The notes beneath the pieces were generated by a model. That model had not been told where the DNA came from. It searched no databases and was given only the letters and a program-made list of their open reading frames with translations. Positions 33,701-44,175 of a stretch of 64,000 nt of DNA are shown piece after piece. Position 1 is the stretch's first letter. Each line of letters starts with the position of its first letter. A program made the translations under genes and the position numbers. Source of the stretch: Rhyzopertha dominica (Eukaryota > Arthropoda > Insecta > Coleoptera > Bostrichidae); contig QCXZ01000041.1 in assembly GCA_025024175.1 (NCBI GenBank), positions 23,741,786 to 23,805,785 of the forward strand, in the 5' to 3' direction.

Positions 33701-36700
33701 ANGTACTCTATCTCCAATAAATTGTACTTTTTAAGTATGTGACTAAGCAATCTGCACTACCAGTTTACCAATAGTAGCAATTGTGATGGACTCAATAAAT
33801 AGTTTTTGCGTAAGAATTAGAGATTAACACATAAAGATACTTCTTACTTCAATGCAAAATTCATTAGTAATCGGGCGAAAAAAGAAGTATAATCTTCACT
33901 GTAGAAGCCATTTTTTGTCGTAGGGTCTAATAAATATTTCATAATTAATTTTTATTTTCCAAATGTTATAGTGGACATAGAATAATAATAAATATCCCCA
34001 AACTTTTTCCATTGCAGTTGCTTTAAAATTTCTGCCTTAAATATTGTTAGTTATCAGTCTGGCGACAAAACGGTCGGCTGCGAAATGGCCTGCTTCGGAA
34101 AAGTCCGGCTGCGAACCGGCGGCGACGAAAGATCTCCACTCTGTCCGTACAACATTGTGACAGGTTTACAGCACATTTTCCCTTACGAGTAGACGTGTGC
34201 TGTCGCTGACCAACCATATACATAATTACAAAATTATTGGGGGTAACTAAATATAAGGTAGACAAACTATAAGAGATACTTTTAATACAAAATTGTTCCA
34301 AAAACAATGCGAAAACCAAAGCGAAAAGTGTACCTATCTAGAAAATACATAAACTGCTACCTTTTCCATCAATATGTTTGTATCGTAGCCATTACTAGAT
34401 AAGACTTCCACAATATTCTTGTATTTATCCACCTCGATAGGAATCCATTCCCGGTTACTGCCTTGAATAATACCAGGAATATCGTAGAAAAAATTGTCTA
34501 TAATAGTTGAATTGATTCCATGCTTCGCACTGTAAAAATTAGATCAAGTAGAACCGTTAGCTGTGTTTCTATTACATCAAGTGTTGATGAATCAGTAGAA
34601 GCATATAAGATTTTATTTATGAAATTAAAAAAATAAATGTTTCTCAATTAATTGTGAATGTAATATTTTAATAATTCTGTTTCATCTGTTTTACAAAGTT
34701 TATTTTAATTTGTGCCGAATGATCTGACAAGAAGTTTATATGCCTCTCCACTGAGGTTGGTTTCCAGTATGACTAGTGTCCAAAAAGGGTACTCCACATT
34801 CTACCTATCGTTCTGTAGTGAATTCGATCTGTTGATCATAGGCGTTGAACACAGTTTCCATTCATAAACAAAGTTGGAATGTTGCAAAAATTAATTAAAC
34901 TAAAAAATTAAAATTTAACGAATTCGCTGATTGCATATTTTTGTATTTATTAAGGGAAGGAGACTACCAAGATGGTGAGTTATATACAGTATGTGTGGTA
35001 AGCAAATGCATGTTCTAAATTAATGGTATGGCTGATATGAGCTTTATTTAAGCAAATTAAGTTTAATTAAGCAAATAAATCTTTGCATGCTTTACATATT
35101 TCAGCACTTAGTATAAAAATTTATAAAAGGCATATTTAAGCATATTTTCTCCAATTTGCACCATACATATTTGGCATAAAATACAAGTCCTATAAAATGT
35201 GCTTCGTGTAGGTATCTTGCTTGATATATGGGCCACAGTGCAATCTTAATGGCGGTACCTGCCACGGACTTTCTAGCTTTGTCAAGTAATTAGACACATA
35301 ACATCAAACGTGCACAGGCAGCATGACATCGGCGCTTATCAAAGCCTATCTTGCAGAGCTCGCCGATATTCTCGAAAATGTCTCCCCTTTTCAGTTATTT
35401 CTTATAAGATAATGCTATATTTCAAACTTTAGCTTTAAGGTGCTGTGGAAATTTCGAGGGAGGACCTATGAAAACTCATGATGCTTAGGCGCAACGGAGC
35501 AAGAGCAATCTTTGCATAGATTATACATCAAACGACAGTCATAACACAAATAAAACAGAAATTCGGCCTTATGAAATGGACGGACACAAGTAGACGACAA
35601 ATTGAACACCCTAACATGAACAACTGCAACAAAATACCGTCTCCGTCAACAGCATAATATGCTATGTATAGAAGATGGAGGAAGACATACATAGGAATAC
35701 AAAACATGCATTACAGACAAATAACACACCTACGGGCACTACGGACATCTACTTGTACACCAAAAAAGACCAGCCATTATATAGTAGAATAAGAATACGA
35801 CTTACTCGAATATATAATTACCAATAAGCAAAAAATGGTGGCCATGTTTACAGAAACAGGATTTATGATTGCAAGACAAAGTAAAGCATCTAAACCAAAT
35901 ACATTATGAAGAAGAGAATAGAGGATGATGATAAGTGTGACATCTCCTTGCCAGACCCACAACCTCCAAAGTAAATGTATATGGAAAAGTTAAACATATA
36001 TCAACTTCTCAAATAAGAGCTAAACATTTGACATCGGGGCAGTGTTAAAGTAGTGCCAATAATTGTGTCTGCAACGGGTGGTGTAATGTCGAAAAACATG
36101 AAAGCTTAAAAGTCCCCGACCTAAATAAACCCTGAAATATGCAAAATTATACAAAAAGCAGTTATTATCAACATATATACCATCGCATCGTCAGAAGATT
36201 CTTCAACTACGGCTAAAGAAGTTTAGTGTTTGACTTTGTACACACTTGATTTGACACCTCCAAGTAAAAACAAAGCTGTGCTTTCAGCTAATGGATTCTA
36301 CCTTCTTGACGTGAAAGAGTTTTGAGCCCTGCATAAGGGGTCGGCATCTGAAGAAAATGAAGAAAATTGTTCTGAACGGATGAGAACATTTACCGACTTC
36401 CTAAAAGAAACTAGGGACAAAAAGCATAGGAAATCGACGTCATTCAAAAGTGTAGCCTGCGATGAAACCGTTAATCTGCTGGAGATGGAAAATAACATCA
36501 GAGACGAGCACGAAAATATAAGGAAAACTTGGCAGCGACGACAGTGAGGTTAGAACCTAATCAAATTACACCCAATCCAAAGAGGAAGGGGAGGAAACAA
36601 ATTGATGATCATAGCGACTCATTTGGTGAAGTTAGGTTAGATTAAGTTAGGCACAATGGTTCAAAATGTTATTTTACTTCTTAGAATATTTAAAGTGTGG

Positions 36701-37150
36701 GAATGTTAGTGCTTAACGGCTCTTTGGAATGTGTATTCTTTAACATTTAGTTATTTTGCAAAAGTAGTATTTCAGGTGTAAAAAGTGAAGTTTCTCAATT
36801 GTAATGAGTTATAATACTTACAGCAAATTTGCAATGGGTAGTGCACTTTCTCTATAGACTGCATTGAAACCGCAAACAGTAACAGCTGGAAATGGAAAGT
36901 TCCAGATGGGATACACAGCATTCGATATAACTGTTACGATGCGTTTGGCTTGATACTCTTCTAATTGCAGTTGAATAAGATAAACACAAAAAATTGTGCT
37001 GCACATGCATAAACTTATCCACAGAGCAGATTTAAAATTTTTGTTGCGTTTATTATTGTAAATGTAACGTAAACCATGTAAAGTTGTGTTTTCACAAAAA
37101 TGTTTGAAAACGCTTTTTATGCTTCTGAAAATGGACGGCATTTTCGACAT
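21539..37150 (-). CDS. Gene B: pickpocket-like DEG/ENaC channel subunit, complete
   Basis: A full-length model of nine exons: 36822-37150, 34361-34529, 32595-32737, 32269-32545, 24432-24543, 22932-22985, 22677-22779, 21814-21920, 21539-21759. Joined, they give 505 codons with stop and no internal stop. Every intron is GT-AG and phases agree. The protein has the His-Gly motif (TTLHGLRYIYN), TM1, FPAVTVCGF, the Cys-rich extracellular domain (TQPCDYLLRNC, CSELF, TGYCCSFN, VCHCVPFYLP) and TM2 with the selectivity-filter pattern GLCLGGS before LSIAE. DEG/ENaC subunits form Na+-permeable channels in sensory neurons or epithelia; ligand and tissue cannot be inferred. It starts at ATG 37150 (alternative 37141). 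Two bases are N (32291, 21742). Introns 2, 4 and 5 are swollen by transposons. Confidence 0.9.
23019..24402. mobile_element. TIR element in gene B intron 5
   Basis: A 1384-bp segment with imperfect terminal inverted repeats of about 190 bp: left CAGGTGATTCGCTAAGAATG, right (minus strand) GGGTGATTCACTAAGG. It is flanked by TA on both sides. No transposase frame is seen, so it is non-autonomous; a TA duplication fits the Tc1/mariner group but is weak evidence. Removing it leaves about 60 nt, close to the 51-52 nt of the same intron in genes C and D. Confidence 0.75.
24977..25026 (-). ncRNA. Hammerhead ribozyme motif (minus strand)
   Basis: The minus strand reads CTGATGA (25012-25018), stem II GCCT/GGGC with loop CAACA, then GAAAC (24994-24998) and the GTC cleavage triplet (24989-24991). 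Stem III is the short palindrome ACTAGT. Stem I pairs CCTGC upstream with GTAGG downstream. All invariant core bases are present. Predicted cleavage is 3' of the C at 24989. Short palindromic stem III is typical of dimeric hammerheads in retroelements. Confidence 0.75.
25205..25250 (+). ncRNA. Hammerhead ribozyme motif (plus strand)
   Basis: The plus strand reads CTGATGA (25213-25219), a weakened stem II (GC/GC around a long loop), GAAAC (25233-25237) and GTC (25240-25242), with palindromic ACTAGT as stem III. Stem I pairs CTCTGC with GTAGGG using two G-U pairs. The core is complete, but stem II is shorter than in the minus-strand partner, so activity may be lower. Confidence 0.65.
25360..26020. 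other. Intron 4 of gene B, no recognised feature
   Basis: AT-rich filler between the hammerhead repeat and the Gypsy integrase fragment. Short open frames here show no family motif. Confidence 0.4.
26024..26248 (-). pseudogene. Gypsy integrase fragment
   Basis: Encodes FNRTMKNHLRTFVNKYQDDW and LKAYLSAT-like text, then ETTSRTPVSL. This is the end of the integrase catalytic core just after the third acidic residue region. A short piece only, ending near 26030. Confidence 0.75.
27014..27660 (-). pseudogene. Gypsy reverse transcriptase fragment
   Basis: Blocks visible on the minus strand are FKWFSTLDLKSGY (about 27545-27585), WILQIEIYPKEIGGRFS, LNVMPFGLRNAPVTFE (about 27445-27490) and the connection region YYKRFVKGFTHMARPLHRIT with APILAY (27048-27200). 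The YxDD catalytic region between them is lost or unreadable. Several frameshifts. Confidence 0.8.
27570..27905. repeat. Direct repeat, copy 1, flanking LINE fragment
   Basis: About 336 bp beginning GTCGAGAACCACTTAAATTC, repeated in the same orientation at 28769-29108. The repeat covers Gypsy RT sequence and sits immediately beside the LINE fragment 27906-28766. Confidence 0.85.
27906..28766 (-). mobile_element. LINE fragment with RNase H (I/LOA-like)
   Basis: The minus strand carries an RNase H start (KMDTGTGAGICG, about 28710-28750), its end (WVRAHAGTEGSERADRLAKR, about 28420-28482) and a terminal Cys/His motif (CRFCSEEEETPIQLLTKC, about 28115-28170). This arrangement is that of the ORF2 C terminus of LINE clades that keep RNase H. 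Frameshifts separate the parts. The 3' end carries GATA-like bases. Clade choice is tentative. Confidence 0.75.
28769..29108. repeat. Direct repeat, copy 2, flanking LINE fragment
   Basis: Same-orientation copy of 27570-27905 with small differences (for example an added T-run near 29080). Continues into further Gypsy sequence above 29108. Confidence 0.85.
30121..31135 (-). mobile_element. Penelope-like element, 5'-truncated
   Basis: The minus strand encodes the end of the RT (GAPMSSPLSPLIANIYLEAF, then FRYVDDT, about 30975-31115), a short gap, a linker (HHPAQKEGVINTLIQRA, about 30790-30845) and a GIY-YIG endonuclease (GVYSIPCSCGKVYIGQTGRH, about 30490-30555, with an Arg-Ile-Lys-Glu-His segment after it). 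RT plus C-terminal GIY-YIG is diagnostic for endonuclease-bearing Penelope elements. A deletion after YVDDT and a frame change break the protein. A hammerhead motif lies downstream. Located in intron 4 of gene B. Confidence 0.88.
30125..30180 (-). ncRNA. Hammerhead ribozyme motif of Penelope-like element
   Basis: The minus strand reads CTGAGGA (30166-30172; the fifth core base is free to vary), stem II GACAC/GTGTC, GAAAC (30142-30146) and GTC (30139-30141), with palindromic ACGT as stem III. It lies just beyond the GIY-YIG coding end, the usual place for hammerheads in Penelope-like elements. Confidence 0.65.
31140..32268. other. Intron 4 of gene B, no recognised feature
   Basis: Between the Penelope-like element and exon 4. 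T-rich and A-rich runs; no coding motif or terminal repeat noticed. Confidence 0.4.
32870..34135. mobile_element. Foldback element with GC-rich repeat arms
   Basis: The left arm (32870-33025) is built of degenerate ~20-bp units such as TTCGCAGCCGGCCG and TTCGAAGCCGG. The right arm (34036-34135) has the inverted units (CGGCTGCGAA). The arms meet matching inner ends (CTGATAACAATATTTA versus TAAATATTGTTAGTTATCAG). The interior is AT-rich with no coding motif. The GC-rich arms stand out sharply from the surroundings. It occupies most of intron 2 of gene B, which is 49 nt in gene C. Confidence 0.7.
34530..36821. other. Intron 1 of gene B
   Basis: 2.3 kb, similar in size to intron 1 of gene C. 35450-36600 contains plus-strand open stretches (for example RTFTDFLKETRDKKHRKSTS near 36390-36450) with the look of an old coding remnant, which I cannot assign. 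Confidence 0.4.
36822..37150 (-). CDS. Gene B exon 1 (N terminus and TM1)
   Basis: Encodes MSKMPSIFRSIKSVF, the gating motif TTLHGLRYIYN, TM1 (ALWISLCMCSTIFCVYLIQL) and FPFPAVTVCGFNAVYR. Donor GCT|GTAAGT in phase 2. Confidence 0.88.
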
Positions 37151-37639
37151 AATACTTAAAAAGGGACAATCGATATGGGTAACTTAAGGATTCTATTTGG
37201 AAAGTAGCAAGAGCAGCTCAACAAAACTTGTTCATTAAAAGCTGCGACAATTATATTTTAATTACGGAAACTAATAAAGTGTAATAATGAGTTTTCCTTA
37301 TAATGACAGCCACAAGATCTATGTACTTTGTGAATTAATTAAAAGTGAGGTGAAGGATGTGTAAATAGTAATGTGCAAAATCGTATTAATGGCAGAACAT
37401 AATGCATATTTTTTATCTTCTTGAGAAATCTCTCAACCTGGATAAATCCAAGTTTTCAGCCTTTTTAGCATCGACGTTTCCACTTGCGATGTTCTTGGCG
37501 GCACAAAAAGCGTTGGGCGGAGCCCGATAACAAACCAGTAAAATTCGATTTGCCGTTTATTTTCAAAAAAAAACTCATACCGGTTAAATTTAATATCTAG
37601 TTTATTGCACAGTACACCTTTTATTATGATCGGCACATT

Positions 37640-39760
37640 ACATTACATTACATATCTAGAGCGGCATATGGAATTGATTAAAATGGGTTTCAACCACGCG
37701 AATACGCTTTGATGAATCGCATATTGCATCCCTACCCCTACACTTACCCTTAATTTGCACTTAAGTTCATCAGCTAAATTTAGCGGTAAGTTAGGGCAGT
37801 GTAATTTGGCACACCCTTATTCCCGGCAGGTCCGCATCGTCATTTCACAATTACCTGCAAGTATATTTGTTATACAAGTCATCCATTTCTTACACTTGTT
37901 CAGTAATTTGTAATGGTACTCGGCATACATCTTTATGGCTTCAGGATTTAGCTCTGTCATGTTGCAGATGTATTGTCCATAGGGCAACATACCTACCCAA
38001 TCTCCTTTGCACCTAAGTTCGTCAGATAAATCGACCATTTTAGTGGCGAGTGTGACCAATGTAACTAGGCATCTCCGGGTCTGGCACCNTCACTTCACAG
38101 CGATAAGCTATTCCAGGCTATGCCTAGGCACTATTATCTCCACTTGCTTACATGAGATAAATCGACTAATTGGTGATACGTTTGTTCAATATAACTTGGC
38201 AACCGCTTATGTCCGGCATCACACTTTAAGAAACCCTGGTCTAAGAGATGGAGCACTTTGTAATGTAACTTGGCATCTCTATTAGACCGTCAGATAGTAA
38301 CAGATTTAGGTGCACCATTTTCTCATAAAAGCGTTGAATGAATTTAAGAATGCATTGGTGTAGAATAAAATGAAAGTAAAATTATGAATGGAACATGGAA
38401 AAATTAGATTTCCATAACACAAGTAGAAATCTACTTATCCATCCATGTCATCTGGTAATTAGTTTGGCCAATGGCTAATTCCCCATGGGTTGGGACCGTC
38501 GATTCAGAATGATACATTATACAAAAATTACACAACTAGCCAGTAACCTCAGCACTCTAGCAACCGGCATAAGTTCGTCAGATAAATCTGGTGATATGTT
38601 TGGCCAATGTAGCTTGGCGTCACCTTATTCCTGCCGGGTCTGACCGTTAGTTCACAATGACACGCCATACAAAGCAATACACGTCTAGCCTCTCTCCTCT
38701 GCGCTTGCATTCGTTAGATACATTTTTAAAATACTTGGTCGGTCGAACAGATAAATCTTATCAATGTAACTCGGCATCCCTTTGCACTCCAACGCTCACA
38801 GTTTGCAGATGAATTCTCCACAAGGCACAAACACCTACCCATTCTCTTTTGCGCCTAAATTGGTTAGATAAATCGACCTTTTGATGCTACACTTGTACCA
38901 TGTAACTTAGAAACCGCTAATGTGCAGTAGGTTTAACACCCCAGTTGGCAGTGGTAGTTTAAACTAGACAATACAAGGCTAGCCACCTTCCCCTACCCCT
39001 GCGTTCATTAGATAAATCGACCATTTCTTGAAACACTTGTTCAATCTAAACAAATAAATTTTTAAACCTTTTGTTAATGTAACGCGGCAACCCTTTTGCC
39101 CGGCGGAGCGACAATCAAACCTAGTCACCTTTTTCTACATTTGGGATAAGTCGACCATATGGTGATACTTGTTCAACCTAACAGCATAATTGGCCATTTG
39201 ATCCTTGTAAATCGCCTTACTTTTATACCTGGTGCATCTGGCACTGTCAAGCTATACGGGTACACCACAATACATATTTTTTCTCGGTACTTGGGGTTGC
39301 AGATAAACCGACCAGTTGGTCAATGTAACTCANCATCCTCTTATGCCCTTGGGTTCGACACAGTCACACTACAGTGTACAAGGCAACATACCACAAGCCA
39401 GCTTCCTCTGTATTTCTGTTCGTCTGATGATTCGTCCATTTGGAGAACATAACAAGACATCCTCTTACTCCTAGTGGATGTAGTTCTGTCAGTATACAAT
39501 GGCACTCAACACGAGGCAATACTCGCCTACCACATTCATCTGCATTAAGGTCAGATAGCAAACAATTTTGGCAACAGCCGATTCCCGGTGGATTCTTGCA
39601 CTTGAAATCGTCAGATGAGTGGACCATTGGGTTAGACAGAATAGGTCTGGCACAAATAATTGGAAGGTATATTGTGTTGCATGTATAGCTAAGCAGTGCC
39701 AGACGTACCGGACATAAAGGCGAGGCGGTTTGCAAAGATGAAATGGTCAATTATGGTGTT
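37640..39760. repeat. Degenerate tandem repeat array
   Basis: Roughly a dozen diverged units of about 115-190 bp. Recurring words are CAGATAAATCGACC, TGTAACTTGGCA and CCTACCC(A/T); the first occurs near 38021, 38152, 38577, 38711, 38871, 39005, 39141 and 39306. Related units reappear beside R2-like RT fragments at 40400-40600 and 61230-61560. No coding content. Confidence 0.7.
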
Positions 39761-39899
39761 AGGTTGAGCAAGTATCACTATATGGTCTACTTATCCGAAG
39801 TGCAGAAAAAGGTGGCTAGGTATGTACCATTGTAATCTCATGTTCACTCATAGATTCTGGTAGATGACCCGCGGTGTTACAAGTTTGACTGCCATTCCT

Positions 39900-40330
39900 T
39901 TTGTTCGGTTTTATTTCCCTAACTTCAAAGAAGCGTTTGCATCTAGCAATTGCTTTGAGAGGGATGGAGAAAGCATCAGCAGATCGTCGGCATAAGCCAT
40001 AACAAGGAAACGTCCATATGCCACTAGAGGTCTAGCATGTTCTTCGCAAATTTCTTGCAGCAGCTCAGGCAATATTAAACAGAAATGGCGACAGAGAATG
40101 TTTAACTCCTCTTTCAATCGTAATTTAGAATGTAGATTATCCAGCAACTGAGATTGTTGTGGTGCAATCCCAGAGGTCATACAAGATATAGCCATATAAA
40201 CGATCCTCCAANCCGGCTCTTTCAAGAGCGCGGCTAATTAGCTTGAGTAATTACTCAGCTTGGATTTAAATGGAAAGCTTGGCTCAGATCGATGGCCGTT
40301 ATTTGGTAAGGTGCCGAATGGGCACATCGC
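39900..40330 (-). mobile_element. R2-like LINE reverse transcriptase fragment
   Basis: The minus strand gives YQITAIDLSQAF (about 40265-40300), a broken middle, and VMAYADDLLMLSPSLSKQLL (about 39935-39995), an intact catalytic A-D-D box. It matches the better-preserved fragment at 60806-61190. Only the RT palm is present and it is frameshifted. It is embedded in the tandem-repeat family. Confidence 0.75.
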
Positions 40331-40379
40331 TGCTTCAGTGCTGACTGTAATATGAGAGTTGTTAGTCAAGGTACCATCA

Positions 40380-41230
40380 AGATTTTTAAATGCTCGTGGG
40401 GAAAAGTTGTAACTGGAACTTGAAATCTTCTTATACCGGGCAGTCTGGTTCTGACAGTATACTCGTACGTACTGTGGTAGTCAGTATAAGGCAATAACCC
40501 CTACCCACTTTCCTCTGTACCGGGGTTCTCAAATAAATCACCCACCCCCAAAATGCATGTCTATGCTATGCTGACTGCACCGCAACCAACTACAGACAGA
40601 TCTGTTTCGCTTTGGTTACAGCTCGTCGATGAAGTAAAGATAAAGTAAGTACATAGATGAGCAAACCTCTCACTTTTTTTTTGATAACTACAGCAGTGCC
40701 ACACATGAATTTCTAACTATATTTAACGATTTTGTCTTATATATTATTTATCCATTTCTATTATTTGTTGTAACATATTATTACATCAACAGGTTGCATA
40801 CTTACTTACCTTTTCACGTGCTTCGCATATTTAAAAATCACCACAAAACAGATCAACAAAAATCATTTTCTTCTTTCAATAAGAACCTACTGTAGTAACA
40901 AAAGCAGAAAAGAATAAATACACTCACTATACAGCTTAATAATACTATAATACTCATTTATTGATCACAATTATACATAACACATAGTAATTATTATTTA
41001 GCAGGTACAGTTAGTGAACTGAACACAGTATATCACATTGGCTATCAACTAATCAACATATTTGTTTCAATTATTTTAATGTATTTGTACATACATTAAC
41101 ATCTGCTGACTAGCAAAAAAAGCAGTCAAGTTCCAACTGCAAATACGTTCAGTATTTAATTACCTTGAAGGAAATTCATAAGTTTTATGTAGTGAAGAAC
41201 AGAAACTTTGGTTTAGTCTCTATCGTATAT
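40380..41230. other. Spacer between genes B and C
   Basis: 40400-40600 is a unit of the degenerate tandem repeat. 40600-41230 holds no feature I recognise. Confidence 0.4.
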
Positions 41231-41269
41231 GTGTTTAAAATAACTTAGTATAAACATGTATGATATTTT

Positions 41270-41472
41270 GAACACTAGTCAAACGCTCTACCCACTGAGC
41301 TACCAAGGCCCGATTCAGAATCGAGGTCAAAGCGGCATATATTCATCAAAGTAAATGCGCTGGATGGCGTTCAGCAGCATTACATAACTTTGATGAATAT
41401 ATGCCGCTTTGACCTCGATTCTGAATAGGGCCTTGATAGCTCAGTGGGTAGAGCGTTTGACCAGTGTTCAAA
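41270..41472. repeat. Palindrome containing half of a tRNA-like sequence
   Basis: 41270-41353 and 41386-41472 are inverted copies differing at only a few positions, around a spacer of about 32 bp. The right arm runs into a complete tRNA-like fold. The left arm contains only its 5' half, ending at the anticodon stem, then continues with sequence resembling that found beyond the tRNA on the right. Confidence 0.85.
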
Positions 41473-41501
41473 AGGCCCGAGTTCAAATCTCGGTCAAGGC
41501 T
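41430..41501 (+). tRNA. tRNA-like sequence, anticodon AGT position (pseudo-tRNA or SINE head)
   Basis: It folds as a cloverleaf: acceptor GCCTTGA/TCAAGGC, D arm GCTC/GAGC, anticodon stem TTTGA/TCAAA, T arm CCGAG/CTCGG with canonical TTCAAAT loop. The A and B box words (TAGCTCAGTGGGTAGAGC, GTTCAAATC) are intact, so RNA polymerase III could transcribe it. The seven-base anticodon loop is CCAGTGT, placing AGT (Thr) at 34-36, but position 33 is C instead of the near-universal T. That favours a tRNA pseudogene or a tRNA-derived element. Confidence 0.6.
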
Positions 41502-41954
41502 GGCAATACTTTTTCATTTCTTCATATACCTGTAAAACCCATTAAAATATCATACATATTCATAAAAACTCAATTCAGGCAGTAAATAACTTTCACTGTG
41601 TATAACTTAGTATAAATTATTCCTCCGTAGAATAACGTCTCATTCAGTTTCTCAATAAAGTGTATGTAGCCGAACGAATATAATGAAGTATGCTAGTTTC
41701 CAAATTCCTCTTTCACAACTTTCTTAAGTTTAAAGGCTGGATCTGTGGTTGCGGTTTGAGCACACAAGTTAATATAAGTGTGGGATCCTGGAGGGCAAAA
41801 CACGCTTTCCACGCCGACTGGTCGTCAGACTGAGGGATAAGTGAAAAGTGGGCGATGGTCATGACAGTTTTTCTTTGACAGCGGCATAGACAAGGGCAAG
41901 ATAAATAGATGGGAAACTCTAATGGTGGGGGTAGGTTCATATAAAGCGCCTGCA

Positions 41955-43568
41955 GTGTCACTAGGCTAAACTACACACGAATATGCCAAGTCGATAACAT
42001 AGGAAACTGCTTTAAATGGTGCAGCAACAACATGCAAGTCAGATTTTTTATTTTCTTTTAATTTCTTTCTTTGCACCTAGTTTGTTCCATTACTACCTCT
42101 TCGAAGTTACTTGTCACATAACTTCAAATGGCGCGGGAATAAACTACTTGCAAATTAAATAAGAGATTACTTAAAAATAATTTGCAATTAAATGATTATA
42201 AACAAAACAAAAGCCGTTTGGTATTCACAAATAATTATAATTATCATAAATGTACAATTTATAAATATTTCAATAAAACAGAAGTATGGTAGACGTCTTC
42301 GTTTAAGTTTTTTCTCCAGGGAGTCGAAATAACTCGCCGAAATGCTTGTAACAAAATAGCGTAAATAAGCTATCTTTTTTAATGCGTTTCAGTCATTTTG
42401 GTACATCTGAAACAAGTATGCATTTTTTAAACAGACCTTCATTGTAAATAAAAATATTTCCCAAGGGTCTTTATTATAATATTATATAAGAGTATGTGAT
42501 AAATAAGGGGTGGTATCCACGCAAGATTTCCCAAAGGGACCAGTTTGGTAGGTACATACACTACATTTCAAGAAACGCCAAGAGCATGTCTTAAGTTTTG
42601 TTATTAATAAAAATTGCTGGTATACTGTACGATGTATCATTCGATAAAAGTTAAAGTATGTTGAATTGTTGTCAAGTTAATGTTGAATTTGCTATGGGAT
42701 ATTTTTTTGAGATTGTGTACGTCCTCGTCCGCTATCTAGAAGTAAAACAACCCATTAAACATATTCACATCAGTGCTGCTGTTGTGATAGTATAATGAAT
42801 GTCGATTAAAGGTATCACTTACTCAGATATAATAAATTACTTTACGGCCGCAACAATATTTATCATCAGGACGCTACTATTTACTAGAACTGTACTACCC
42901 TTACAAATATTTAAGTGAACCAATTTACATTTGGATGGATAAAATTACATAGCTTAAAGCTGTAAATGACTGTGATAGCGGATTTGCAATGCCCAAGTAG
43001 ACAAATATAATATAATAAAATTGCTTTTCATCCATATAAGTGCAAATCGACTCACTCATTTAACTTTTAACAATTTTTAACTCTTGAGAAGAAGCAGAAC
43101 ATTTAAACATGTTAAGAATTCATAATAAGCTTTTGTAGCACCAAGTGTACCTACATCATTTTATGTGTGAACTACTTTATCGAAAAACAAGTCTATGTAT
43201 AGTAACTTCCATGCGGTTATTGAGATATATTTTTACAAAAACTAGTACAACTCACTCACCTCCTCGTCCGCAACTGTCAGAACTCGCTTTGTAGTAGAAA
43301 TTACTTGTAATTACTAACTGTTCGCACATTCAGCAGTTCAAGAATATTTTATGCAAGCTAAACATGATTGTTATTAACAAATTACAGTTTAAGTTTGAAT
43401 TATTTACGTGCTGATATACGTTCTTGACAAACTGGTCCCGACGCAACTGTCAAATAAATAACTAAACCGCCAACCTGCCGCCAACTGTAAGCACAGTGAC
43501 TTTATAAAGTCACTGTACTGCAAGCAGATGCTAGCGCCAAAAATTTGCTGTGTCACTAGGCTAAACTA
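41955..43568. mobile_element. Insertion between 19-bp direct repeats
   Basis: GTGTCACTAGGCTAAACTA occurs exactly at 41955-41973 and 43550-43568. Outside these repeats lie inverted arms (41895-41945 and 43580-43635, sharing AAATAGATGGGAA). The 1576-bp segment between the direct repeats therefore looks inserted into an older palindromic element. The insert is AT-rich and non-coding. It contains a perfect 24-bp palindrome at 43493-43516 (ACAGTGACTTTATAAAGTCA and its completion). Confidence 0.55.
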
Positions 43569-43747
43569 ATCCGTATGGTCACCCCCCACCACCGAGAGAT
43601 TCCCATCTATTTGTCTTGTCTTTATCTATGGACAGCGGGATTAGAACGTTTTCCTATTTTCAAGTTACATTATTAGTGTAAAAAATAGTTAACAATATTA
43701 AAGATTGAATATCCTGATCCCATAAAATTTGGGGGCTCATCAACCGG

Positions 43748-43785
43748 GATAAGGATAAAGATAAGGATAAGGATCAGGATCAAGA
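43748..43785 (+). repeat. GGATAA-type microsatellite
   Basis: Tandem variants of GATAAG and GATCAG just after a primer-binding-like sequence (TTTGGGGGCTCAT at about 43729). Confidence 0.8.
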
Positions 43786-44175
43786 GAGAGAAACGATCGA
43801 ATTAGGTGAAACGTGAACTTGATTGATATGAGTGCGCGGTTTAGTGTTGGGTACCGAGAGAAATACCATCTTTACAGCCAAGACGATTGACGGCACAGAA
43901 GAAAAAGACGAAGACGAGAAAACGACGTTTATAACCAGGACGACGCAAAAGACGTGAGAAGGAAGAACAACGGTACAGCTACTAAACGACGTGTAATTAC
44001 AAATGCAGGTATCTCATTAACGGAAGACGAGGTAGGTGCCTAGCATTAATGTAATTAAAAAGTGTGGCATGTTACCAAAGTTCTGAATTCGCTAAAATAA
44101 CGACGAAAAGACGACGGACGGTTAGTGGTTACTAACGACATTCTGTTTTGTTGAACATTGAACTGTGTTGCGACG

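Noticed and set aside
35450..36600. Possible host or transposon coding remnant
   Set aside because: Open stretches exist but no family motif could be named.
37640..39760. CRISPR array
   Set aside because: Units are diverged, of variable length and lack regular unique spacers; the window is eukaryotic.
41430..41501. Functional tRNA-Thr gene
   Set aside because: The fold is good but position 33 is C and half the locus is duplicated as a palindrome, so I kept it as tRNA-like only.
44158..44175. Starting the gag frame at 44158
   Set aside because: The codon is TTG; the first ATG is at 44176.
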